A stretch of 5,743 bases of DNA from Hydrogenothermaceae bacterium (lineage in GTDB: Bacteria > Aquificota > Aquificia > Aquificales > Hydrogenothermaceae): positions 1 through 5,743 of the forward strand of contig DTZN01000063.1 in the NCBI GenBank assembly GCA_012961365.1, read 5' to 3'. Both the position numbers and the translations under genes were made by a program. Within the stretch, counting starts at the first letter, position 1; every line of letters starts with the position of its first letter. Positions 1-5,741 of this stretch are shown here, piece after piece. Below the pieces are notes generated by a model. The model searched no databases. It worked only from the letters and a program-made list of their open reading frames with translations, and was not told the origin of the DNA.

Positions 1-2
1 AT

Positions 3-293
3 TACCCAAATTTCAGGCTTGAAATTACAGATTACTTACTAGGTAATAAATCAGAAGAAGAAGAAATATTTGCCTTTGGATATCAACTTTACAAAAAAAC
101 AACAGGTAAAAGCCCATATCCAAGACCAAATATTTTAGAAATATACGATGAACCTTTACCTGAAAAGCCTTCAAATATTAATCCAGATATACCAAAGTCT
201 TTAGATAAAATCATCTTAAAAATGATACATAACAAACCAGAGAAAAGATTTAAAGTATTTACAGAAGTTGAAAGTGATATAGAGGATATATAA
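3..293 (+). CDS. Ser/Thr protein kinase-like protein, C-terminal lobe only (5' end outside window)
   Basis: The last 96 codons of a gene that begins before the window; the frame is open from base 3 to the TAA at 291-293. Seen: the fragment reads as the C-terminal lobe of a eukaryotic-type protein kinase. An APE-like stretch (Arg5-Leu6-Glu7) precedes EIFAFGYQLYKKTTGKSPYP (fragment residues 21-40), which matches the helix-F pattern DIFALGxxLYxxLTGxxPY. DKIILKMIHNKPEKRF then matches the subdomain XI pattern ending in the conserved Arg. The usual helix-F Asp is Glu21 here. Known: proteins fusing a PP2C-type phosphatase to a kinase are often encoded beside nitrate transporters and nitrate or nitrite reductases in bacteria, and this could be one. 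The phosphatase part would lie upstream and cannot be checked. Inference: it regulates nitrate uptake or reduction. The ATP-binding lobe and catalytic loop are not visible, so activity cannot be judged. Only 58 bp separate it from narK, so co-transcription is plausible. Confidence 0.78.
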   Translation, partial: YPNFRLEITDYLLGNKSEEEEIFAFGYQLYKKTTGKSPYPRPNILEIYDEPLPEKPSNINPDIPKSLDKIILKMIHNKPEKRFKVFTEVESDIEDI

Positions 294-299
294 AACCTA

Positions 300-328
300 T
301 TTAATAGTAGAAAAAAAGTGTCTATAAA
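300..328 (+). promoter_or_regulatory. Weak candidate sigma70-type promoter before narK
   Basis: The 58-bp gap between the kinase gene and narK contains TATAAA (323-328), a good -10 match. A poor -35 (TTTAAT, 300-305) lies 17 bp upstream. Such a promoter would give a short leader that ends in the narK ribosome binding site GGAG at 341-344. In DNA this AT-rich, TATAAA arises often by chance, and read-through from the kinase gene is equally likely. Confidence 0.25.
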
Positions 329-351
329 TAAAAATTATATGGAGAGTTAAG

Positions 352-1692
352 ATGCACAAAAAAACTGAGTATGAAGGAAAGGTTATTGAAATTACAGGAA
401 GCCCACAGATAGGGCTTATAATGGCAGCTTTTGGATTTTTTATTGGTTTTGCTGCAGTTTCCCTTTATGGACCAGTGGCTAAAAATCTAAAGGAGATTTT
501 AGGACTTTCAGGGTTTTTAATGGGATTACTTGTTGCTGCACCAAACTTAACAGGTTCTCTTCTTCGTATTCCTTTTGCTGCATGGGTTGATAAAGTTGGA
601 GGAAAAATTCCACTAGCTACTCTTTTAATCCTTGCAGTAATAGGAATGGGTGGACTTTCTATGCTTTTATATCTTTACTATCCAAATTTAGAGCCTTGGA
701 TGTATTGGCTTATACTGTTTTTTGGGTTTTTAAGTGGTTGTGGAATTGCAACTTTCTCTGTTGGGATAGCACAAACTGCTTACTGGTTTCCTGAGAAAAA
801 GCAAGGTTCTGCCCTTGGAATTTATGCTGGAGTAGGAAACTTAGCTCCGGGGCTATTTGGAATGATTTTACCTTTTGCATTAAAGGCTATAGGTCTAACT
901 TGGTCTTATATAGCTTGGTTTGGCTTTTTACTTGTTGGAACAGTAATCTACATTTTACTTGCTAAAGATGCACCATATTTTCAACTTGTAAAAGCAGGAG
1001 TTCCCCATGATAAAGCTGTAGAACTTGCAAAACAACTAGGACAAGAACTTATACCAACAGGAGGACTAATTAGCTCATTAAAAAACTCTGCTAAGCATAT
1101 ACAAACATGGGCATTGGTTGCTCTATATTTTGTATCATTTGGAGGATTTTTAGCACTAACAGGTTGGTTTATAGTTTTTTGGGTTCAAAGTTATAACATA
1201 GAACTTAGACATGCAGGGCTTTTAATGGCTCTTGGATTTTCACTTCTTGCATCTGTAGTGAGAATATTTGGAGGTTGGCTCTCTGATAAAGTTGGTGGAG
1301 AATTGGTAGCAATAATTGCTTATACTTTAACTTTAATTGGAGCAATTGTAATTGTAATTGCTGTAAACCATAATTTTATGTTTTCCCTTATAGGGGAAAT
1401 TTTAATGGGAACAGGAATGGGGATAGCAAATGGAGCAGTATTTAAATTAGTTCCTAAGTATGTTCCTCATGCAACAGGTGGAGCAGCTGGATGGGTAGGT
1501 GGACTTGGAGCTTTTGGTGGTTTTGTTGTGCCTCCAATACTTGGAATTTTTGTTCAAAATTATGGAGTAGTTGGATATTCTAAAGGTTTTATTGTTTACA
1601 TAATTTTAGCAATAATTGCAATATTAATTTCTATAATCCTATGGAAAACTTACGGAAAAAATATAAATAAATTAGGAGGTAGAAAGGAGTAA
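352..1692 (+). CDS. narK: Nitrate/nitrite transporter, NarK/NasA family (MFS)
   Basis: A 446-residue inner-membrane major facilitator protein with about 12 hydrophobic helices, moving nitrate into the cell and/or exchanging it for nitrite. Seen: an Arg in helix 2 (Arg72, in SLLRIPF) and another in helix 7 or 8 (Arg304, in SVVRIFGGWLSDKVGG) match the two substrate-binding arginines of E. coli NarK (Arg89 and Arg305). The first nitrate-signature motif is at about 152-170 (QGSALG then AGVGNLAPG), preceded by YWFP. The second is at about 376-395 (GGAAGWVGGLGAFGGFVVPP). The MFS loop DKVGG occurs in both halves (80-84 and about 311-315), as expected for a duplicated fold. Length is close to the E. 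coli protein (463). The start is fixed by GGAG at 341-344, seven bases upstream of ATG; the next Met (24) is already inside helix 1. The stop overlaps the next gene by one base. Its position just ahead of a NarB/NasA-type reductase points to assimilatory nitrate uptake. Whether it is a proton symporter or a nitrate/nitrite antiporter cannot be read from sequence. Confidence 0.95.
   Translation: MHKKTEYEGKVIEITGSPQIGLIMAAFGFFIGFAAVSLYGPVAKNLKEILGLSGFLMGLLVAAPNLTGSLLRIPFAAWVDKVGGKIPLATLLILAVIGMGGLSMLLYLYYPNLEPWMYWLILFFGFLSGCGIATFSVGIAQTAYWFPEKKQGSALGIYAGVGNLAPGLFGMILPFALKAIGLTWSYIAWFGFLLVGTVIYILLAKDAPYFQLVKAGVPHDKAVELAKQLGQELIPTGGLISSLKNSAKHIQTWALVALYFVSFGGFLALTGWFIVFWVQSYNIELRHAGLLMALGFSLLASVVRIFGGWLSDKVGGELVAIIAYTLTLIGAIVIVIAVNHNFMFSLIGEILMGTGMGIANGAVFKLVPKYVPHATGGAAGWVGGLGAFGGFVVPPILGIFVQNYGVVGYSKGFIVYIILAIIAILISIILWKTYGKNINKLGGRKE
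1674..1689 (+). promoter_or_regulatory. Double Shine-Dalgarno for the porin gene, inside the end of narK
   Basis: Two purine-rich sites precede the porin ATG at 1692: AGGAGGT at 1674-1680 (11 bases before ATG) and AAAGGAG at 1683-1689 (2 bases before ATG). The first is rather far and the second rather close for a standard site. Both lie in the last narK codons, and narK's stop overlaps the porin start (TAATG). The arrangement indicates translational coupling or re-initiation. Confidence 0.7.
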
Positions 1693-2948
1693 TGAAAAAG
1701 AAATTATTGATAGGTTTATCAACTTTTTGCTCTTTAATTATAGTAAACAACTCAAATTCGGCTTCTACAAAAGAAGAAAATATTTTATTTAATAAATTTC
1801 AACCAAAACTTGAAATTCGTCCAAGATATGAGCATGTAGATGTAAAAAACAATAACTTAAAATCTGCAAATGCACTAACAACAAGAATATATATTGGTTT
1901 AAATCTAAAAGATTTATTCCATATAAAAAATCTAGAAACATATCTAGAAACAAATGGAGTTTTTGCAACTATAGATAACTACTCTCCAGAAGATACTAAA
2001 TATGAACAGGTTCCTGACCCTGTGAATACAAGATTTACTCAAATTTATATTAAATATAAACTTAACAAAACTAATTTCTTTATAGGAAGAAAATTTGTAA
2101 ATATAGATGACCATAGATTTATAGGTAATGTTGATTGGAGGCAAATGCCCCAATCTTTTGGTGTTATTGCTATTTCAGATAATACAGTGAAAAATCTAGA
2201 TTTACTTGTAGCTGGTATATATGAAAGAAAAGGTATCGTAGATGGACTTAACAGATATTGGGAATTTGGTAAATGGCCTTTAATAGTTGACGTGAATTAT
2301 AAGACAAACAATTTATTAAAAATTAAATTTTTCTCTTATTTAATAACAGATATTAACAATACATATGGTATAAAGCTATCTGGAGAATATAAATTTAGCT
2401 ATTTGAATGCAAATTACATATTAGAATATGCTAAGCAAACAGACCCTTATAAAATTGATAATGTAGAAACAAAACCAGATATAGATACTAACTATTACAG
2501 ATTTGGAGTAAATACAAACATCAGAAAATGGACAATAGGCTTAGAATATACACAATTTGGAGATAGAAACGGTAAAGACAAAGGTTTTTCTACTCCTCTT
2601 GCAACATTACATGCATTTGATGGGTGGTCAGATGTCCTTTTACTAGGAGGGGCAAATGGTTTTGATTATGGTTTAAGAGAATATAAGCTAAATATTGGAT
2701 ATGAAAATGCGAAATATGGAAAATTTCTAGTAAGCTACTTAATATTTAAATCTTATAAATCTCAGCCAACTGGAAATAATATAGGAACAGAAATTGATTT
2801 GCTATACACAAAAAATTTAACAAAAAGATTATCTCTTTTACTCAAAAGTGCATTTTACAACGGGGATAATGGATATTTCACTGAAGAAAATTTAAGAGGT
2901 CAAAATGATGTAAACAAATTTTGGGCACAGTTAGATTTTAAGTATTAA
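1692..2948 (+). CDS. Outer-membrane beta-barrel porin, alginate-export-like family
   Basis: A 418-residue protein predicted to be exported to the outer membrane. Seen: a Sec signal peptide (MKKK, hydrophobic LLIGLSTFCSLIIV, likely cleaved near residue 24 after NSNSA). The rest alternates polar and aromatic residues in short strands typical of a beta-barrel and ends in an aromatic residue (FKY), the usual outer-membrane C-terminal signal. The stretch GRKFVNIDDHRFIGNVDWRQ (132-151) closely follows the GRQ-x-I-x-x-D-x-R-F-x-G-x-V-x-WRQ pattern found in porins annotated as the alginate-export family. The N-terminal LEIRPRYEHV and TTRIYIGL also fit. Family membership does not imply alginate; these names are applied broadly. 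Inference: because it starts within narK's stop codon and precedes the nitrate reductase, it is probably the outer-membrane channel for nitrate or nitrite, or possibly for a cofactor such as molybdate. A 62-bp gap follows before the reductase. Confidence 0.8.
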   Translation: MKKKLLIGLSTFCSLIIVNNSNSASTKEENILFNKFQPKLEIRPRYEHVDVKNNNLKSANALTTRIYIGLNLKDLFHIKNLETYLETNGVFATIDNYSPEDTKYEQVPDPVNTRFTQIYIKYKLNKTNFFIGRKFVNIDDHRFIGNVDWRQMPQSFGVIAISDNTVKNLDLLVAGIYERKGIVDGLNRYWEFGKWPLIVDVNYKTNNLLKIKFFSYLITDINNTYGIKLSGEYKFSYLNANYILEYAKQTDPYKIDNVETKPDIDTNYYRFGVNTNIRKWTIGLEYTQFGDRNGKDKGFSTPLATLHAFDGWSDVLLLGGANGFDYGLREYKLNIGYENAKYGKFLVSYLIFKSYKSQPTGNNIGTEIDLLYTKNLTKRLSLLLKSAFYNGDNGYFTEENLRGQNDVNKFWAQLDFKY

Positions 2949-2960
2949 TTTGGTATAAAT

Positions 2961-2970
2961 TTTGCGCAAA
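2961..2970. promoter_or_regulatory. Perfect 10-bp palindrome TTTGCGCAAA before narB (possible operator)
   Basis: TTTGCGCAAA is identical to its reverse complement and forms the only GC-rich core in an otherwise very AT-rich 62-bp spacer. It sits 40 bases before the narB ATG, immediately after a TATAAAT (2954-2960). That is a possible -10, though no convincing -35 lies at the right distance. A dimeric regulator could bind here. It resembles neither the FNR/CRP half-site pattern nor a terminator (no loop, no T-run). Confidence 0.35.
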
Positions 2971-2972
2971 TA

Positions 2973-2995
2973 GAAATTATAAAATTTGAAATTAT
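2973..2995 (+). repeat. Short direct repeat GAAATTAT x2 in the narB leader
   Basis: GAAATTAT occurs at 2973-2980 and again at 2988-2995, offset by 15 bp, between the palindrome and the narB ribosome binding site (GGAGGT, 2996-3001). It could be tandem regulator half-sites or simple AT-rich redundancy. Confidence 0.3.
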
Positions 2996-3010
2996 GGAGG
3001 TATATCAAAT

Positions 3011-5494
3011 ATGAAAAATATTACAGCCCAGTGCCCATACTGTGGTGTAGGCTGTGGACTTGAAATAACAAAAGATAAAAAAGGTAGATTTAAGATAAAA
3101 GGAGATAAAACTCACCCTGCAACAAAAGGAGATTTATGTCTCAAACCTATTCCACTTCCTAAAGTGATGGATATAGGAAGGGTTCCTTCTCCACTTTACA
3201 GAGAAAACAAAAATGAAGAATTTAAAGAAATTTCTTGGGAAGAAGCTATAAATATAATTGCCGAAAAATTATCGAAAAATAAACCAGATGAAAACTACTT
3301 TTATATATCAGGGCAGCTTACAACAGAAGACAGTTATGTAATTAACAAATTTGTAAAAGGTTTTGTAAAAACAAACAATATAGATGCTAATTCTAGATTG
3401 TGTATGGCATCTGCAGTTATGGCTTATAAACTTGCTTTTGGTTCAGATGGTCCTCCTGGAAGTTATGAAGATATAGATGACGCTGATGCATTTATATTTG
3501 CAGGCTCAAATGCCGCATGGGCACATCCTGTTTTATTTAAAAGGGTATTAAAAAGAAAAAGAGAAAATCCAGATACAATTATTGTTGTAATAGACCCAGT
3601 TTTTACAGAAACTGCAAAAAAGGCAGATTTATGGATACCAATAAAACCTGGAACAGATACAGTATTATTTAACAGTGTTTTAGCATTACTAGCAAAATAT
3701 AAATGGATAGATTATGAATTTGTTATAAATCATACAGATAATTTCCTCAATGCAATAAAAGAAGCACAAAAATATACACCAGAAAAAGCATCTCAAATTT
3801 GTGAAATAGATGAAAGATATATATATAAACTTGCAGAAATATTTGGACTAAGGAAAAAAGTTATATCTTTCTGGACAATGGGATTAAACCAATCTGTTAA
3901 TGGAACTAATAAAAATTTAGCTCTTATAAATCTCCATCTTGCAACTGGAAGAATAAATGAAAAAGGTTGCCCATTTTCATTAACAGGACAACCTAATGCA
4001 ATGGGAGGAAGAGAAGTTGGTTATTTAGTAAATGGTTTACCGGGATACAGAGATGTTAGGAATGAGGAAGATAGAAAATTTATAGAGAAGTTCTGGGATA
4101 TACCAGAAGGAAGCATAAATCCCAAACCTGGGGAAGCATATATAGAAGCTATAGATAAAATGCTTAACAGAGAAATAAACTTTTTATGGATTGTATGCAC
4201 AAATCCTGCAGTAACAATGCCAAATTTAAATAAATTTTGGAAAGCTCTAGAAAATACATTCGTTGTTGTGCAAGATGCATATATGACAGATACAGTAGAT
4301 TTCGCAAATTTAGTTTTACCTGCTACTCAATGGGGAGAAAAAGAAGGAGTAATGACAGGTTCTGACAGAACCATAACCCATAATAAACCATTTAAACAGC
4401 CACCTTCACAATGTAAACACGATTGGGAAATTTTTTGCGAAGTTGCTAAAAAGTTAGGTTGGGAAAAATCTTTTAGCTATGAAAACTCAAGGCAAATTTT
4501 TGATGAATATAAACAAACAACAAAAGGAAGACTTTGCGATATTTCAGATTTTAAATATGAAGATTTACCAAAAAAATGGGGAGGGAAATGGTTATATAAA
4601 GACAAAGTATTTCCAACCCAATCAGGTAGGGCACAATTTAATCCTGCAAAATACCAACCACCAGCAGATAAAGCAGAATATCCATTCAGTTTTATACTAA
4701 CCACAGGTAGAACTAAAAAACAATGGCACACAATGACAAGAACAGGAAAATCTTTTGAACTTTTAAAAGGAGAAGAAGAACCATTCTTATTATTAAATGA
4801 AAAAGATGCATATGAACTTGGAATAATAGACGGAGATTATATAACTGTAATGTCTCCAAGAGGAAAAATATACATAAAGGCAGTTTTAGGAGATATAAAA
4901 AAAGGAACAATTTTTGCACCTTTTGGTTATGGGATAGCTTATCATTTTCCAACTAACATACTAGTCTCTGATGCAATAGACCCAATTTCAAAAGAACCAG
5001 ATTTGAAGTTTAGTTCCATTTATATCAAGCCTAGAAGGAAGAAAATATTTAGAATATCCCAAGAAACTTCATATATAGTTCACACATTCCTATCAAAACT
5101 AAAGGAATATGAGCTAGAAAGTATAATAAGAAAGTTCTATACACAACTTACTGAAGATAATAGCACTTTCAAAAAACTTGTAGATGAAGAAGGTTTTCAA
5201 GAAAGTGTTAAAGAAGAAATTCTTCTTTTGAAAACATTAGTTGCAAATTTAACATCATCTGAAAACTGCGAAGAAATTCTGCAAAAAAGGGCAAACTTAT
5301 TTTATAAATACAACATACAACCAAAAGATTATAAAGAATTTTCCGAAATTTTCCTTAAAACTTTAAAGACAGAAACAAACCCAAGCTATGTAGAATACGA
5401 AGCATGGAACGAAGCTATTAATTTCATACTAAGTATTATAAAAATAAGAGCCGACAAATTATTTGAACAAAAGTTAAAAGATGTTCCAAAGTAA
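3011..5494 (+). CDS. narB: Assimilatory-type nitrate reductase (NarB/NasA) with C-terminal globin-like domain
   Basis: An 827-residue cytoplasmic molybdoenzyme reducing nitrate to nitrite. Seen, in order: a [4Fe-4S] site Cys8-x2-Cys11-x3-Cys15-x27-Cys43 followed by Lys45, the usual electron-relay lysine; SRLCM with Cys131 as the likely Mo ligand, the NapA/NarB/NasA signature; GSDGPPGSYEDIDDAD (144-159) and GSNAAWAHPVLFKR (165-178), the latter typical of Nas/NarB; LTGQPNAMGGRE (324-335); and the molydopterin-dinucleotide-binding domain at about 555-675, starting with TTGRTKKQWHTMTRTG. No twin-arginine signal precedes Cys8, so it is not periplasmic NapA. NarB-type enzymes are usually about 710-730 residues. 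The extra tail here (about 681-822) aligns with bacterial globins and lacks the Cys-rich [2Fe-2S] tail of Klebsiella NasA. No NADH-reductase gene is adjacent, so a ferredoxin-like donor is likely. The start is set by GGAGGT at 2996-3001. It probably shares an operon with narK and the porin. Confidence 0.93.
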   Translation: MKNITAQCPYCGVGCGLEITKDKKGRFKIKGDKTHPATKGDLCLKPIPLPKVMDIGRVPSPLYRENKNEEFKEISWEEAINIIAEKLSKNKPDENYFYISGQLTTEDSYVINKFVKGFVKTNNIDANSRLCMASAVMAYKLAFGSDGPPGSYEDIDDADAFIFAGSNAAWAHPVLFKRVLKRKRENPDTIIVVIDPVFTETAKKADLWIPIKPGTDTVLFNSVLALLAKYKWIDYEFVINHTDNFLNAIKEAQKYTPEKASQICEIDERYIYKLAEIFGLRKKVISFWTMGLNQSVNGTNKNLALINLHLATGRINEKGCPFSLTGQPNAMGGREVGYLVNGLPGYRDVRNEEDRKFIEKFWDIPEGSINPKPGEAYIEAIDKMLNREINFLWIVCTNPAVTMPNLNKFWKALENTFVVVQDAYMTDTVDFANLVLPATQWGEKEGVMTGSDRTITHNKPFKQPPSQCKHDWEIFCEVAKKLGWEKSFSYENSRQIFDEYKQTTKGRLCDISDFKYEDLPKKWGGKWLYKDKVFPTQSGRAQFNPAKYQPPADKAEYPFSFILTTGRTKKQWHTMTRTGKSFELLKGEEEPFLLLNEKDAYELGIIDGDYITVMSPRGKIYIKAVLGDIKKGTIFAPFGYGIAYHFPTNILVSDAIDPISKEPDLKFSSIYIKPRRKKIFRISQETSYIVHTFLSKLKEYELESIIRKFYTQLTEDNSTFKKLVDEEGFQESVKEEILLLKTLVANLTSSENCEEILQKRANLFYKYNIQPKDYKEFSEIFLKTLKTETNPSYVEYEAWNEAINFILSIIKIRADKLFEQKLKDVPK
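5051..5476 (+). other. Globin-like domain fused to the C-terminus of nitrate reductase, haem ligands missing
   Basis: Reductase residues 681-822. Seen: the stretch follows Vitreoscilla haemoglobin and flavohaemoglobin globin domains from helix A to helix H with only small gaps. Helix A is ISQETSYIV (L-x-Q-x-T-x-x-I). FYTQL (709-713) matches the B10 Tyr motif, so Tyr710 is B10. FQESV (729-733) matches the QES in the CD/E region. YNIQPKDY (767-774) matches the flavohaemoglobin GIRPEHY after helix F. EAWNEAINFI (797-806) matches the helix G/H 'AW' motif. At the proximal His F8 position, in a gap-free local alignment, there is Phe764; at CD1 Phe there is Val724. The only His in the domain is His691 in helix A, and there is no Met. 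Known: both substituted positions are near-invariant in haem-binding globins, while haem-free globin folds (RsbR N-terminal type) act in sensing. Inference: a haem-free regulatory or docking module. It could instead be a helical domain only resembling a globin. Confidence 0.8.
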
Positions 5495-5503
5495 ACTACC
5501 CTT

Positions 5504-5521
5504 GATATTTGCTAAGATATC
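5504..5521 (+). terminator. Very weak hairpin just after narB
   Basis: GATAT (5504-5508) and ATATC (5517-5521) can pair around an 8-base loop and are followed by TAATTTTAAT. The stem is only five mostly A-T pairs and the T-run is broken, so this is a poor intrinsic terminator. It is the closest candidate to the narB stop (9 bases after it). Confidence 0.15.
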
Positions 5522-5541
5522 TAATTTTAATGCTTTCACAT

Positions 5542-5564
5542 TATGTGTATCGGTTCAACACATA
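5542..5564. repeat. Inverted repeat TATGTGT/ACACATA with 9-base loop
   Basis: Perfect 7-bp arms at 5542-5548 and 5558-5564 enclose ATCGGTTCA. As + strand RNA the stem can be lengthened by a U-G and an A-U pair. A pyrimidine-rich stretch (about 5577-5610) follows, but too far away for a standard terminator. It could be a 3'-UTR hairpin of the nitrate operon or a sub-terminal hairpin of a mobile element whose gene lies on the minus strand. Confidence 0.5.
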
Positions 5565-5628
5565 GTAAACACTGTATCCTTTCCTTTTTCCTTATCTATA
5601 TTTTATCATCTATTGAGTTTAATAGTCT

Positions 5629-5663
5629 GAGAAATCATAGAAAAACATTACCTATGATTTCTC
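5629..5663. repeat. Perfect 12-bp inverted repeat, possible terminator or element-end hairpin
   Basis: GAGAAATCATAG (5629-5640) and CTATGATTTCTC (5652-5663) are exact reverse complements around an 11-base loop. This is the strongest secondary structure in the window. Read on + it is followed by only TTT before TGGAGG, so it is an imperfect intrinsic terminator for the nitrate operon, 134 bp past its stop. On the minus strand it overlaps the last codons and stop of the partial open frame at 5652-5741, and no T-run follows. Confidence 0.6.
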
Positions 5664-5741
5664 TTTGGAGGCAATTTTGAGTGGCTCACTATAGCCAATA
5701 AAATATTTATTGCTCAAAATCACCTCACTAGCCCGACTATT
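5652..5741 (-). CDS. Partial minus-strand open frame, possible C-terminus of a TnpB-like transposon protein
   Basis: On the minus strand, 29 codons are open from the window edge to a TAG at 5654-5652 (+ coordinates), ending in PLKIASKEKS. I do not recognise a domain. The tail is polar and Ser/Lys-rich, with a basic '-LKxxSKEKS' ending. This recalls the low-complexity tails after the zinc ribbon of IS200/IS605-family TnpB proteins, which often end in a similar '-SLKQE-' motif. A perfect hairpin over the stop and further inverted repeats downstream fit the 3' end of such an element, where the guide RNA and right end lie. An open run of 29 codons can arise by chance, so it may not be a gene at all. 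It converges with the nitrate operon. Confidence 0.33.
   Translation of the reverse strand, partial: NSRASEVILSNKYFIGYSEPLKIASKEKS
5674..5720. repeat. Nested inverted repeats near the window end
   Basis: An outer pair ATTTTGAG (5674-5681)/CTCAAAAT (5713-5720) encloses GGCT (5683-5686)/AGCC (5693-5696) and CAATAAA (5696-5702)/TTTATTG (5706-5712, 3-base loop). Together they could fold into a small branched structure. The arms lie inside the putative minus-strand open frame, and the AT-rich ones are individually weak. Confidence 0.4.

Noticed and set aside
1944..2153. 69-codon minus-strand open frame inside the porin gene
   Set aside because: It lies fully antisense to a well-supported coding region, has no ribosome binding site of note and no recognisable family; it is a by-product of AT-rich codon use.
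4477..4952. Open frames of 73-84 codons on both strands inside narB (4477-4731 minus, 4479-4700 plus, 4713-4952 minus)
   Set aside because: All overlap the molydopterin-binding part of the reductase, whose reading frame carries clear family motifs. Their translations are low-complexity and match nothing I recognise.
3011..5494. Periplasmic NapA or formate dehydrogenase identity for the molybdoenzyme
   Set aside because: There is no twin-arginine signal before the first Cys. The Mo-ligand context is SRLCM rather than the Sec/Cys-His of formate dehydrogenases, and GSNxAWxHP is the assimilatory Nas/NarB pattern. The neighbours narK and the porin also fit nitrate.
5033..5494. The tail as an artefact of a lost stop codon or frameshift joining an intact globin gene
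   Set aside because: The domain is in frame with no internal start preceded by a ribosome binding site, and it lacks the haem ligands of an active globin, so it reads as an established fusion rather than a fresh accident. A comparison with relatives would settle it.
5664..5692. New + strand gene starting after TTTGGAGG (5664-5671)
   Set aside because: The nearest frame (TTG at 5677) stops within a few codons and no long frame follows before the window end; the GGAGG is part of the minus-strand open frame's complement.
5542..5720. CRISPR repeats in the hairpin-rich region
   Set aside because: There is no repeated unit of 24-40 bases with regular spacing; the inverted repeats all differ from one another.
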